A DNA stretch of 12,840 nucleotides, from contig PWOD01000127.1 in assembly GCA_003557545.1 (NCBI GenBank), forward strand, positions 1 through 12,840. Reading direction: 5' to 3'. Positions 6,473 to 12,840 of the stretch are shown here, piece after piece. The stretch comes from a bacterium (GTDB lineage Bacteria; T1Sed10-126). A program made the position numbers and the translations under genes. How positions within the stretch are numbered: position 1 is the first letter of the stretch; every line of letters starts with the position of its first letter. The notes below the pieces were generated by a model, which was not told the origin of the DNA, did not search any database, and saw only the letters and a list, made by a program, of their open reading frames with translations.

Positions 6473-7120
6473 TCACCAGAAAAGAAAATTCTTGACCCAG
6501 GCCCAGCTTCTGCCCAGCAGTCCCTGTGGTTCACCCGTTTGTAGACCCAGCTCTCCCTCGTAACTAATAGTTGCATTGGCAATTCTATCCGAGGGTATTG
6601 TGTTGTCAGGTCTAACATCTCGCTGGCGAGCCAGCCCGTTAAAGGTTAATGTTTTAATCTCATCATCTATCTTAATCTCCCGGGTTCCCTCCAGAACCAG
6701 AGTTCCATTCCCCCGGCTTTCAATTACCTCAACTGACATCTGGGCATTAAAACTACCCGACATATCAGTTCCTCGGCGGGCATCACTTGAAGACCCTCCA
6801 GAAACACTGGCCCCAAAGAATGGTAACCAGGAAGCCACATCGTTAAAAAATGTCGAATTATCCGCCCCGGTTCCCGCCTGTCCACCTATTTCCATCGATT
6901 TTTCACGATCACTGCTGGAATTTGTCCGAGCAATAGCATCTTCACTGATTGTAATCTTGACCAGATCGCCCTCAGCTATTGCCACATTATCCCCATACCG
7001 ATTACGGCTCTGGGGGCTATCCTCCCAGATTGAAGTAGCATAAACCGGAAAGATCAAGAACAAGCTGATCCCTGACAGAAACAACAGCCCAATCAAATAA
7101 TTTCTAATTCTCATTCCCAT
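6473..7120 (-). CDS. flgH: Flagellar L-ring protein FlgH, without lipobox
   Basis: Forms the outer-membrane L-ring of the flagellar basal body, so its presence implies a diderm cell. 215 residues. The N-terminus (basic residues, then hydrophobic to about residue 26) looks like a Sec signal peptide with a cleavage site near PVYA-T (28/29). Family features: GDLVKITISEDA (about 51-62), a low-complexity Gly/Ser stretch, MSGSFNAQMSVEVIESRGNG and LVLEGTREIKID, then LTFNGLARQRDVRPDNTIPS and the C-terminal aromatic end NFLFW. FlgH is normally a lipoprotein; here there is no cysteine at all, so lipidation is impossible. The start at 7120 overlaps flgA by 17 bases. GGAGGGTG lies 10-12 bases upstream, favouring this ATG over the one two codons later. 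Confidence 0.93.
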   Translation of the reverse strand: MGMRIRNYLIGLLFLSGISLFLIFPVYATSIWEDSPQSRNRYGDNVAIAEGDLVKITISEDAIARTNSSSDREKSMEIGGQAGTGADNSTFFNDVASWLPFFGASVSGGSSSDARRGTDMSGSFNAQMSVEVIESRGNGTLVLEGTREIKIDDEIKTLTFNGLARQRDVRPDNTIPSDRIANATISYEGELGLQTGEPQGLLGRSWAWVKNFLFW

Positions 7121-8090
7121 TGGCTATTCGCACCCTCCTTTTACCTATAACTTCGGCATAAACCTGCTCTCCACTTGAGTTATTTCTCACGACAATCTTA
7201 TCACCCATATGTCCATTGCTTTCAGCCGTGCCCGCCGCAGTAATTACCAGGCCATTCAGCTGGTAACGAATCGTCACCGAACGATTACGCTCTACCATTA
7301 ACGGTTTTTCCAGATCACGGCTTCTGATTGCACTACCCTCTGATATAGTTCTGGTTGTCTCATATCCAACCATCCCTTCAACGGTTGAAATTATATCGCC
7401 CTGGAAATTCCTGATATTTTTCTTCTGTATCTCAATGTCATCCTCGGTTAATTTTTCGCCAGCGCTAATTCTTCGAATGGTCACCGGAACCGACCGATAA
7501 TCCCGTATCTCAGCACGCACCCTCATACTGCTTATCCTGTCTCCGTTCTGGTAAATATTTACCGTGTAATTATTGGTTATGTTAATCCGATGATAGGGAT
7601 TCGAACGGTCAAGCTCCAGCTCAAATTCACCGGGTAATATCTCAATCTGTCGGGGAATATAATTAATTTTAATCTCGCCCGATTCAGTTGATTCCAACTC
7701 GGCCTGCAACAGTTCATGAACCGGTTTCTCCAGCTCCTGACGAGTAACCACCCGGGCCGGTCTCTGGACGTGGGTACGAATTTCTCGACCTATAAACTCC
7801 GGTGGCAAAAAACCCGCCTGTCGGGCCCGCATTATTACCTTGGCCCGAGTGATAAATTTACCACGACCGGGAGCCGGCAGTTCGGCCAGGTAAAAATCGC
7901 TCATTTTGTCCGGCAGATCACCAACCACTATATCGCTCAACATCAGAGGAGCAGATACAATTTCAACCGAACTTTGCAGTTCGATACTGCTGGAATTTTT
8001 TTCCCCATAAACTGGTGTTGACAGACCAACGGCGAGGAAAAAAAACCCAGTAATAAAAATAAAGGCCGTAGTTTTAGCTGCGTTAATCAT
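7104..8090 (-). CDS. flgA: Flagellar P-ring assembly chaperone FlgA
   Basis: Periplasmic chaperone that helps FlgI polymerise into the P-ring. 328 residues, long for the family, with an extended N-terminal part. A signal peptide is seen (hydrophobic residues 8-26, probable cleavage near VYG-E at 29/30). The SAF-type domain lies around residues 195-260: RSVPVTIRRISAGEKLTEDDIE, then GMVGYETTRTISEGSAIRSRDLEKP. The C-terminal FlgA signature is VTIRYQLNGLVITAAGTAESNGHMGDKIVVRNNSSG. No cysteine. The ATG is 4 bases after the flgG stop with only a weak ribosome site, so translation is probably coupled. It overlaps flgH at its 3' end. Position between flgG and flgH agrees with the role. Confidence 0.92.
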   Translation of the reverse strand: MINAAKTTAFIFITGFFFLAVGLSTPVYGEKNSSSIELQSSVEIVSAPLMLSDIVVGDLPDKMSDFYLAELPAPGRGKFITRAKVIMRARQAGFLPPEFIGREIRTHVQRPARVVTRQELEKPVHELLQAELESTESGEIKINYIPRQIEILPGEFELELDRSNPYHRINITNNYTVNIYQNGDRISSMRVRAEIRDYRSVPVTIRRISAGEKLTEDDIEIQKKNIRNFQGDIISTVEGMVGYETTRTISEGSAIRSRDLEKPLMVERNRSVTIRYQLNGLVITAAGTAESNGHMGDKIVVRNNSSGEQVYAEVIGKRRVRIANGNEN

Positions 8091-8094
8091 CAGT

Positions 8095-8883
8095 CTACTG
8101 CAGCAGAGTTGCTGCTCTCTGGAGCATTTGATCGGAAGTTCTTATTGTTCGGTGATTAAACTCATAGGCTCTTTGTTGAGCGATAAGATCGGTCAGAGAC
8201 TGAATAACATCTACATTAGACGATTCCAGATAGTTCTGAATCAACTGACCACTTCCATCCCGTCCCGGAGTAACTACCCGCGGACGTCCCGAAGCTGGCG
8301 TTTCACGCAGAAGATTTGATCCCTGTGAACGCAACCCCCCGGGATTGACAAATCTTGCCAGCTCTATCTGTCCAATCTGGCGGGGATCGGTCTGACCGGG
8401 CATTTCAACTGAAACTGTCCCATCCTTACGAATAGTAACATCGGTTGCTTCCTCAGGAACTCTGATCTGCGGTTCAAGATAAAGCCCGCTGGATGTCACT
8501 ATATTACCCTGTCCATCCAGTTGAAACGAACCATCCCGTGTATAAGAAATCGATCCATCCGGATTCAACACCTGAAAAAAACCGTCCCCCTTAATAGTAA
8601 TATCAAGCGGGTTATCAGTTTTTTCAACATTTCCCTGGGTATAAACTTTAGAAGTCGATCCGGTCTGAACCCCCATACCCACATAAATTCCGCTGGGATG
8701 CTCGGTCGCCTCTGCCGAGGGTGCACCCGGACTTTTACTATAGTGATAATATAAATCCTCAAAGTTGGCTCGATCTCGCTTAAACCCATTGGTGTTAATG
8801 TTAGCCAGATTGTTTGCCGTAACGTCAACATTTTTCTGCTGGGCTCGCATCCCTGTTGCCCCGGTATATAAACTTTTAATCAT
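8095..8883 (-). CDS. flgG: Flagellar distal rod protein FlgG
   Basis: 262-residue structural protein of the distal rod, exported by the flagellar type III apparatus and so without a signal peptide. The N-terminal rod signature SLYTGATGM, then VTANNLANINTNGFKR, is intact. The FlgG-specific region (PSAEATEHPSGIYVGMGVQTG, about 55-77) distinguishes it from FlgF. NPLDITIKGDGFFQV and the C-terminal heptad helix QSLTDLIAQQRAYEFNHRTI (about 230-250) are typical; the helices at the two ends pair as a coiled coil. Length equals that of E. coli FlgG. No cysteine. The ATG at 8883 is preceded by AAGGAGAGGTGA (8891-8902). It lies downstream of flgF by 46 bases. Confidence 0.95.
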   Translation of the reverse strand: MIKSLYTGATGMRAQQKNVDVTANNLANINTNGFKRDRANFEDLYYHYSKSPGAPSAEATEHPSGIYVGMGVQTGSTSKVYTQGNVEKTDNPLDITIKGDGFFQVLNPDGSISYTRDGSFQLDGQGNIVTSSGLYLEPQIRVPEEATDVTIRKDGTVSVEMPGQTDPRQIGQIELARFVNPGGLRSQGSNLLRETPASGRPRVVTPGRDGSGQLIQNYLESSNVDVIQSLTDLIAQQRAYEFNHRTIRTSDQMLQRAATLLQ

Positions 8884-8902
8884 TGCTCATTCACCTCTCC
8901 TT
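8876..8902 (-). promoter_or_regulatory. Dual-start ribosome site with 4-codon mini-ORF overlapping flgG start
   Basis: AAGGAGAGGTGA (8891-8902) serves two ATGs. AAGGAG is 6 bases from ATG 8890, which opens a 4-codon frame (Met-Ser-Asn-Asp, stop). AGGTGA is 7 bases from the flgG ATG 8883. The mini-ORF stop overlaps the flgG start in ATGATTAA, the same junction as in mnhC/mnhD and mnhD/mnhE. This may be chance or a small reinitiation leader. Confidence 0.35.
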
Positions 8903-8929
8903 AGATAAAAACTTTTCATATCAGTCATT

Positions 8930-9724
8930 CTAAACTCGGCCTACCTGTTGAACTGCTTGACCAACAGTCTCATTTTGCTGTTTAATCATTTCACCATTCA
9001 TTTCATATAATCGATTTATCTCAATAATATTAACCATCTCCCTGATAGGGTCAGTATTAGAACCCTCTAAAAAGCCCTGTCTTACAGTGAAATCGGCCAT
9101 ATCAAGCCGATCCAAAACCGAATTTTCCTCGCCCATAGAAAAGAGATTTCTTCCCAGATTTTCAAGGCGCTGAGGATTTTCAAACTGAGCTATTTCCAGA
9201 CGCCCTAACACCTCATTCTGATCATTAATCAAAGTCCCATCATTTGCCAGGTTCAGCTCGGCTGACATTTCGGGAATCTCAATAGGACCTGTTTCTCCCA
9301 GCACAGTGAGCCCGTTAGAATTAACCAGTTCTCCCTGGCTATTGATCTGAAATCCACCATCTCGGGTATAATATCGTTCACCATTTTCCCCTTCCACAAC
9401 AAAAAAACCTTCCCCTTGAATAGCCATATCCAGGGGATTGTCAGTCTTTTCAAGTGGTCCCTGGGTAAAATTAAGATAGGTTCCATCATCGGCCACACCG
9501 GTATTAAGTGGCCCAACATGAGGCCGCCGATCAATAGTCCCAAAGGACAGCTTCTTGGTCTGATCATCCGTTCTTACTATGCGGTTTTCAGGAAAAGATT
9601 TTGTTACATGCATCCGTTCCTTAAACCCTGGAGTATTAACATTGGCCAGGTTGTTTGTGGCAACATCCATTCGCTGCTGAGTTACCAGCACCCCACTGGC
9701 TGAAGTATAAAGTCCACGTATCAT
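8930..9724 (-). CDS. flgF: Flagellar basal-body rod protein FlgF/FlhO type
   Basis: 264-residue rod protein of the FlgF/FlgG family, exported without a signal peptide. The N-terminal motif is GLYTSASGV, then ATNNLANVNTPGFKER. The central part has TQGPLEKTDNPLDMAIQGEGFFVV and YYTRDGGFQINSQGELVN. The C-terminal helix region has GSNTDPIREMVNIIEINRLYEM. It lacks the FlgG-specific stretch seen in the next gene, so FlgF (FlhO in Bacillus) is the better name, though FlgF and FlgG paralogues are easily confused. The ATG directly follows the murA stop (TAGATG); AGGTGA 7 bases before the ATG lies inside the end of murA. Murein synthesis and flagellar rod expression are thus linked on one transcript. 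No cysteine. Confidence 0.88.
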   Translation of the reverse strand: MIRGLYTSASGVLVTQQRMDVATNNLANVNTPGFKERMHVTKSFPENRIVRTDDQTKKLSFGTIDRRPHVGPLNTGVADDGTYLNFTQGPLEKTDNPLDMAIQGEGFFVVEGENGERYYTRDGGFQINSQGELVNSNGLTVLGETGPIEIPEMSAELNLANDGTLINDQNEVLGRLEIAQFENPQRLENLGRNLFSMGEENSVLDRLDMADFTVRQGFLEGSNTDPIREMVNIIEINRLYEMNGEMIKQQNETVGQAVQQVGRV

Positions 9725-10987
9725 CTAAACTTCACCTGCTTCCTTTCGTTCCAGCTTAGCCCCAAGTTTACCCAGCTTTTCCTGAAGTTTTTCATAACCC
9801 CTATCAAGATGGTATATACGTCTTATTTCTGTAATTCCTTCCGCTGCCAATCCTGCCAGTACCAACGCAGCTGAAGCTCGCAAATCAGTCGCCATCACAG
9901 GTGCTCCTTCCAAACTATCGGTTCCATGAACAGTAACAAAATTGCCATCTATTTTAATATCGGCGCCTAATCTTTCCAGCTCAAGGGCATGCATGAACCG
10001 ATCTTCAAAGATTGTCTCCCTGACAGTTGATGTTCCGCTGGCCAAACTCAATAAAGCAGTAAACTGCGCCTGCATATCAGTCGGAAACCCGGGATAAGGC
10101 ATAGTCACAATATCCACCGGTTGAGGGGGAAACTTAGCGGTCAAACGGATCGCCCGCTCAAACTGCTTGATCTCCATGCCGGTCTGTTTTAGTTTTTTTA
10201 AAACAGATTGCAGCAGGACGGGATCAGTGTTCACCACCTCTACTTTTCCTTCCGTTATAGCAGCGGCCACAAGATAGGTGCCTGTTTCAATTCGATCAGG
10301 AATTATTCGATGTTCCAATCCACTTAGAGTATTAACTCCCCGAATCTTAATCGAATCTGTTCCCGCCCCCTCAATTTTGGCACCCATCATTGTCAGGGCA
10401 TTAGCCAGATCAATAATTTCTGGTTCACGGGCTGCATTTTCCAGCACAGTTTCTCCTCGGGCCAGAGTCGCCGCCATCATAAGATTTTCTGTGGCCCCCA
10501 CTGAAGGAAAATCAAAATTTATGGAAGCCCCTTCTAACTGCTTCGCTCGAGCAGTAATATCACCTTCCTGAAGGGTTATTTCTGCCCCCATTGCTTCCAG
10601 ACCTTCAAGATGAATATCAATCGGCCGACTCCCGATAGCACAACCACCCGGCAATGAAACCCGAGCCTCGCCAAATCGAGCCAGCAGTGGGCCCAGCACC
10701 AGCACCGAGGCCCGCATCTGTTTCACCAGCTCATAGGGAGCATTATTTTTATTAATTCCAACAGTATTAATCACAACTTCACCAGAATTAAATTTCACCA
10801 CAGCCCCTAACTCAGTCAACAGCTTACACATGGTTTGAATATCTTTAAGTTGTGGCATATTTGTCAGCCGGCAATCACCGGCACTCAGCAGTGTGGCAGC
10901 CATAATCGGCAAAGCCGCGTTCTTTGAACCACTGACCGGTACCATACCCTCTAACCTGTTGCCACCCTGGATAACCAATTTTTCCAC
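9725..10987 (-). CDS. murA: UDP-N-acetylglucosamine 1-carboxyvinyltransferase MurA
   Basis: Cytoplasmic enzyme that transfers enolpyruvate from PEP to UDP-GlcNAc, the first committed step of peptidoglycan synthesis and the fosfomycin target. 420 residues, full length. Two inside-out alpha/beta domains can be followed. Key residues: K22/N23 in SGSKNA; the catalytic loop LPGGCAIGSRPIDIH with C116, the residue that fosfomycin alkylates; PGFPTDMQAQ with D304; TDLRAS with R370; and DRGYEKL with R396. The start is GTG at 10987 behind AAAGGTGA, 9 bases away, and gives the conserved MEKLVIQGGNRLEG beginning. It sits directly upstream of flgF, echoing the murAA...flhO-flhP neighbourhood of Bacillus but without the sporulation genes and mbl between them. 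Confidence 0.97.
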   Translation of the reverse strand: MEKLVIQGGNRLEGMVPVSGSKNAALPIMAATLLSAGDCRLTNMPQLKDIQTMCKLLTELGAVVKFNSGEVVINTVGINKNNAPYELVKQMRASVLVLGPLLARFGEARVSLPGGCAIGSRPIDIHLEGLEAMGAEITLQEGDITARAKQLEGASINFDFPSVGATENLMMAATLARGETVLENAAREPEIIDLANALTMMGAKIEGAGTDSIKIRGVNTLSGLEHRIIPDRIETGTYLVAAAITEGKVEVVNTDPVLLQSVLKKLKQTGMEIKQFERAIRLTAKFPPQPVDIVTMPYPGFPTDMQAQFTALLSLASGTSTVRETIFEDRFMHALELERLGADIKIDGNFVTVHGTDSLEGAPVMATDLRASAALVLAGLAAEGITEIRRIYHLDRGYEKLQEKLGKLGAKLERKEAGEV

Positions 10988-11059
10988 CGGTATCTGTCAC
11001 CTTTCACTAAAACTAACGGTATTCTGCTCTATCAATGCTGACAGAACTGAAAAATTCCT

Positions 11060-11221
11060 CTAGCCAGTTAAATTTTGATGTTTGAATAGTGCCCTGACTG
11101 CTGCTTCGTCTGACTGGTTCGTCTGAATACTGTGCCCTAGCATCACTATGTTTTTCGGGTTTTGATCAAGAAAAGTTAAGAAGAAAATTTGCTGGGGATA
11201 GAAAAAAATTAGACTTAGCAA
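11060..11221 (-). CDS. Possible small ORF or gene remnant in the prmC-murA gap (doubtful)
   Basis: The 265-bp gap 10988-11252 holds an open frame of 53 codons from TTG 11221, or 27 codons from ATG 11143 (MLGHSIQTNQSDEAAVRALF...). The second half has coding-like amino-acid composition; the first half is simply hydrophobic from T-rich DNA. No ribosome site precedes either start, and the nested repeats lie inside it out of phase with the codons. It may be a leftover of a decayed gene or mobile element, or chance. I do not recognise the protein. The rest of the gap shows no clear promoter or terminator for murA. Confidence 0.2.
   Translation of the reverse strand: MLSLIFFYPQQIFFLTFLDQNPKNIVMLGHSIQTNQSDEAAVRALFKHQNLTG
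11083..11138. repeat. Nested direct repeats in the prmC-murA gap
   Basis: On the plus strand TGAATAGTGCCCT (11083-11095) recurs as TGAATACTGTGCCCT (11124-11138), identical but for a 2-base insertion. Between them TTCGTCTGA occurs at 11105-11113 and again at 11118-11126, a 13-base period. The spacing suggests a duplicated binding site or a decayed repeat; no function can be assigned from sequence. Confidence 0.6.
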
Positions 11222-11252
11222 CTATAATATGCAGGCTTTTTTTAAACTCTGG

Positions 11253-12041
11253 TTATTTACGTAGTCCGATAAATCTTTCTTTGCCATAACCATCCTCTAA
11301 ACAGTCAACTGCCGACCAGTTACCCGGAATTACGTCTGTTTTTTTCAATGCTTGAAAAAGTTCACGCGAGCCCTCCAACCACAGCTCTCCTCCGGACAGA
11401 AGAAGCTGCTCAGCCTCAGTTAAAAAATCAACAAAAAAACGAATCGGATTTTCAGTTGGAATCAACGCCTGACGGGGTTCAAATTTTTTAACTGATTCAA
11501 CCAGATCATCCACCCTGAAGACATAGGGTAAATTTGCCACAACCCCGGCCAGCGGACCTTTTACAGCGCTTAATCTATCGCAGTTAATATAGTTAACCGA
11601 CCAGCCGTTAAGCCGTTTGTTTTCCCGGGCCAGCTCCAGGGCTTGTCGGTCCCTGTCAGTGGCGATAACAGGCTGTTTAATACGCTGGCTCAAAGCTCCG
11701 GCGATCACCCCGGAACCTGTCCCACAATCAACCACGGGAGCCAGTTCCAGCCGGGAAGCCCGGCGGCAAAAAATTTCAATTAACTCTTCTGTTTCAGGCC
11801 GGGGGATCAAGCTGCGACGGTCAGTTTTTATATAATCATCATCCACATGACAATGACCCAGTATATACTCCAGTGGTTCACCTGCATGACGGCGGGCGAA
11901 CAACTCTTCAGGAGTCAATTCAATTCCGCAGCGTTCTACAAATATTTTTCCACAGGAAGGATTATAATGCCGTTCTATTTCATATTTTTCCCAGTCCGGG
12001 AAGTCAGCTAATGAGTCGGGAAATATCAGTTTCTTGTTCAA
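11253..12041 (-). CDS. prmC: Release factor glutamine methyltransferase PrmC (divergent)
   Basis: SAM-dependent enzyme that N5-methylates the glutamine of the GGQ motif in release factors; its substrate RF1 is the overlapping upstream gene. 262 residues. [14 protein letters not shown] (50-63) is the PrmC N-terminal hallmark and [12 protein letters not shown] (78-89) its substrate-side motif. SAM motif I is [13 protein letters not shown] (103-115). The catalytic NPPY reads NLPY here (170-173), and the usual EP..AL..G.DGL stretch is [15 protein letters not shown]. The gene overlaps prfA by 38 bases from TTG 12041; no strong ribosome site supports that start, so the exact N-terminus is uncertain and coupling to prfA translation is likely. 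Identity is firm from N-terminal motifs and context; the altered active-site loop is unusual. Confidence 0.9.
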   Translation of the reverse strand: MNKKLIFPDSLADFPDWEKYEIERHYNPSCGKIFVERCGIELTPEELFARRHAGEPLEYILGHCHVDDDYIKTDRRSLIPRPETEELIEIFCRRASRLELAPVVDCGTGSGVIAGALSQRIKQPVIATDRDRQALELARENKRLNGWSVNYINCDRLSAVKGPLAGVVANLPYVFRVDDLVESVKKFEPRQALIPTENPIRFFVDFLTEAEQLLLSGGELWLEGSRELFQALKKTDVIPGNWSAVDCLEDGYGKERFIGLRK

Positions 12042-12840
12042 TTTCTTTCAACTTTTCCAGGCGGTCGGCCTCACTTAAGGGTTTAATAAGTTGATCAAGT
12101 TCCCCGTCCATTATCTCATCCAGTTTATGAACCGTCAGATTGATCCGATGATCAGTCACCCTTGACTGTGGATAATTATAAGTTCTTATTTTTTCACTTC
12201 TATCCCCGGAACCAACCTGTTCTTTACGAAATTTCGAACGTTGCTTTTTTTGTGCCCGGCGGGCCTTTTCATAAAGTCTCGAGCGAAGAATTTTCATGGC
12301 ACGGGCCCGGTTTTTATGCTGGGAACGTTCATCCTGACACTCAACTTTGATTCCCGAAGGTTCATGAACAATCCGTACAGCAGAGTCTGTCTTGTTAACA
12401 TGCTGACCCCCGGCACCACTGGCTCTAAAAGTATCTATCGTGATATCATTTGGATCGATTTCTACATCAATATCCCGGGCTTCGGGAAGCACGGCCACGG
12501 TAGCGGCACTAGTATGAATTCGGCCCCCGGACTCGGTTTCCGGGACCCGTTGAACCCGATGAGTCCCACTTTCAAACATCAATTTTCCATAAGCACCCTT
12601 ACCCTCAATTAGTGCCGTAAGCTCTTTATAACCACCGTGGTCAGCCCCACTATGGTTCACCACTTTAACCGTCCAGTTGTTTTTCCCGGCATATCTCTGG
12701 TACATCCGGAAAAGATCGGCAGCAAACAGAGCGGCCTCTTCACCACCGGTGCCAGCACGAATCTCCAGAATAAGATTTTTATCTACGTCAGGATCCCTGG
12801 GGAGCAGCTGCTCTTTCAACTGTTGTTGTAATTTTTTTAA
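12004..12840 (-). CDS. prfA: Peptide chain release factor 1 (partial, 5' end beyond window)
   Basis: Reads UAA and UAG stop codons and triggers peptide release on the ribosome. 278 C-terminal residues are visible. The frame is open to the right edge, so the N-terminal ~80 residues are missing; the TTG at 12819 is an internal codon, not the start. Visible: [14 protein letters not shown]; the codon-recognition tripeptide region [18 protein letters not shown] (PET, the RF1 PxT type rather than the RF2 SPF); and the catalytic loop [18 protein letters not shown]. The C-terminal domain ends [11 protein letters not shown]. It is followed by overlapping prmC, the classic prfA-prmC pair. Nothing is odd beyond the truncation by the window. 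Confidence 0.97.
   Translation of the reverse strand, partial: LKKLQQQLKEQLLPRDPDVDKNLILEIRAGTGGEEAALFAADLFRMYQRYAGKNNWTVKVVNHSGADHGGYKELTALIEGKGAYGKLMFESGTHRVQRVPETESGGRIHTSAATVAVLPEARDIDVEIDPNDITIDTFRASGAGGQHVNKTDSAVRIVHEPSGIKVECQDERSQHKNRARAMKILRSRLYEKARRAQKKQRSKFRKEQVGSGDRSEKIRTYNYPQSRVTDHRINLTVHKLDEIMDGELDQLIKPLSEADRLEKLKEIEQETDISRLIS

Noticed and set aside
6576-7043. 155-codon plus-strand open frame opposite flgH (and similar long plus-strand frames opposite other genes)
   Set aside because: They have no ribosome site or recognisable motif and lie opposite firmly identified genes.
11161-11240. Promoter for murA (TTGATC or TATTAT hexamers)
   Set aside because: No pair of -35 and -10 hexamers with acceptable spacing could be formed.
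12819-12840. TTG 12819 as the prfA start
   Set aside because: The frame continues upstream with residues that fit the RF1 helix, and a protein starting there would lack the N-terminal domain.
1-12840. CRISPR array, tRNA, insertion sequence or prophage
   Set aside because: No regularly spaced repeats, cloverleaf-like sequence, transposase or phage gene was seen; coding runs nearly without gaps on one strand.

Overview
The window is 12.8 kb of tightly packed bacterial sequence. Every supported gene lies on the minus strand, so the text below follows transcription from the right edge to the left. The best fit is a diderm, anaerobic, probably halophilic or alkaliphilic Firmicute of the Halanaerobiales type. 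This is inferred from three things. A full outer-membrane flagellar ring set (flgA, flgH, flgI) shows that there is an outer membrane. The prfA-prmC and murA-flgF/flgG (flhO/flhP-type) neighbourhoods and the AAAGGAGG-type ribosome sites are Firmicute-like. An Mrp/Mnh-type Na+/H+ antiporter operon fits a saline niche. The species is not identified.

Right part (about 11.0-12.84 kb): the C-terminal 278 residues of peptide chain release factor 1 (prfA), cut by the window edge, overlap prmC, the methyltransferase expected to modify the GGQ glutamine of RF1. A 265-bp gap follows. It contains nested direct repeats and a possible 27-53 codon ORF, but no promoter or terminator that I can defend.

Middle part (about 5.06-10.99 kb): murA (first committed step of peptidoglycan synthesis) abuts flgF with no intervening base. 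Then follow flgG, flgA, flgH, flgI and a single-domain flgJ. Together these encode the rod, the P-ring with its chaperone, the L-ring and the rod-binding factor. They are nearly contiguous and probably co-transcribed. All six exported flagellar proteins lack cysteine, and FlgH lacks the usual lipoprotein cysteine.

Next (about 3.56-4.99 kb): a sigma-A-type promoter and a hairpin-containing leader precede cysE (serine acetyltransferase). cysE is followed with no spacing by a diverged Thi4-like Rossmann protein that has lost hallmark residues.

Left part (1-3.42 kb): an Mrp-type cation/proton antiporter operon whose genes overlap at every junction: an mrpA C-terminal module, then mnhB, mnhC, mnhD and mnhE (cut by the left edge). 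The large ND5-like antiporter half of MrpA is absent upstream, so the visible complex has only one ND2/4/5-type subunit. The first gene probably starts at a CTG codon behind a perfect Shine-Dalgarno sequence.

I found no tRNA, rRNA, CRISPR array, insertion sequence or prophage. Nothing here looks like a wholly new system. The points most worth a second look are the truncated MrpA arrangement, the Thi4-like probable pseudoenzyme, the FlgH without a lipobox and the repeat-bearing gap before murA.
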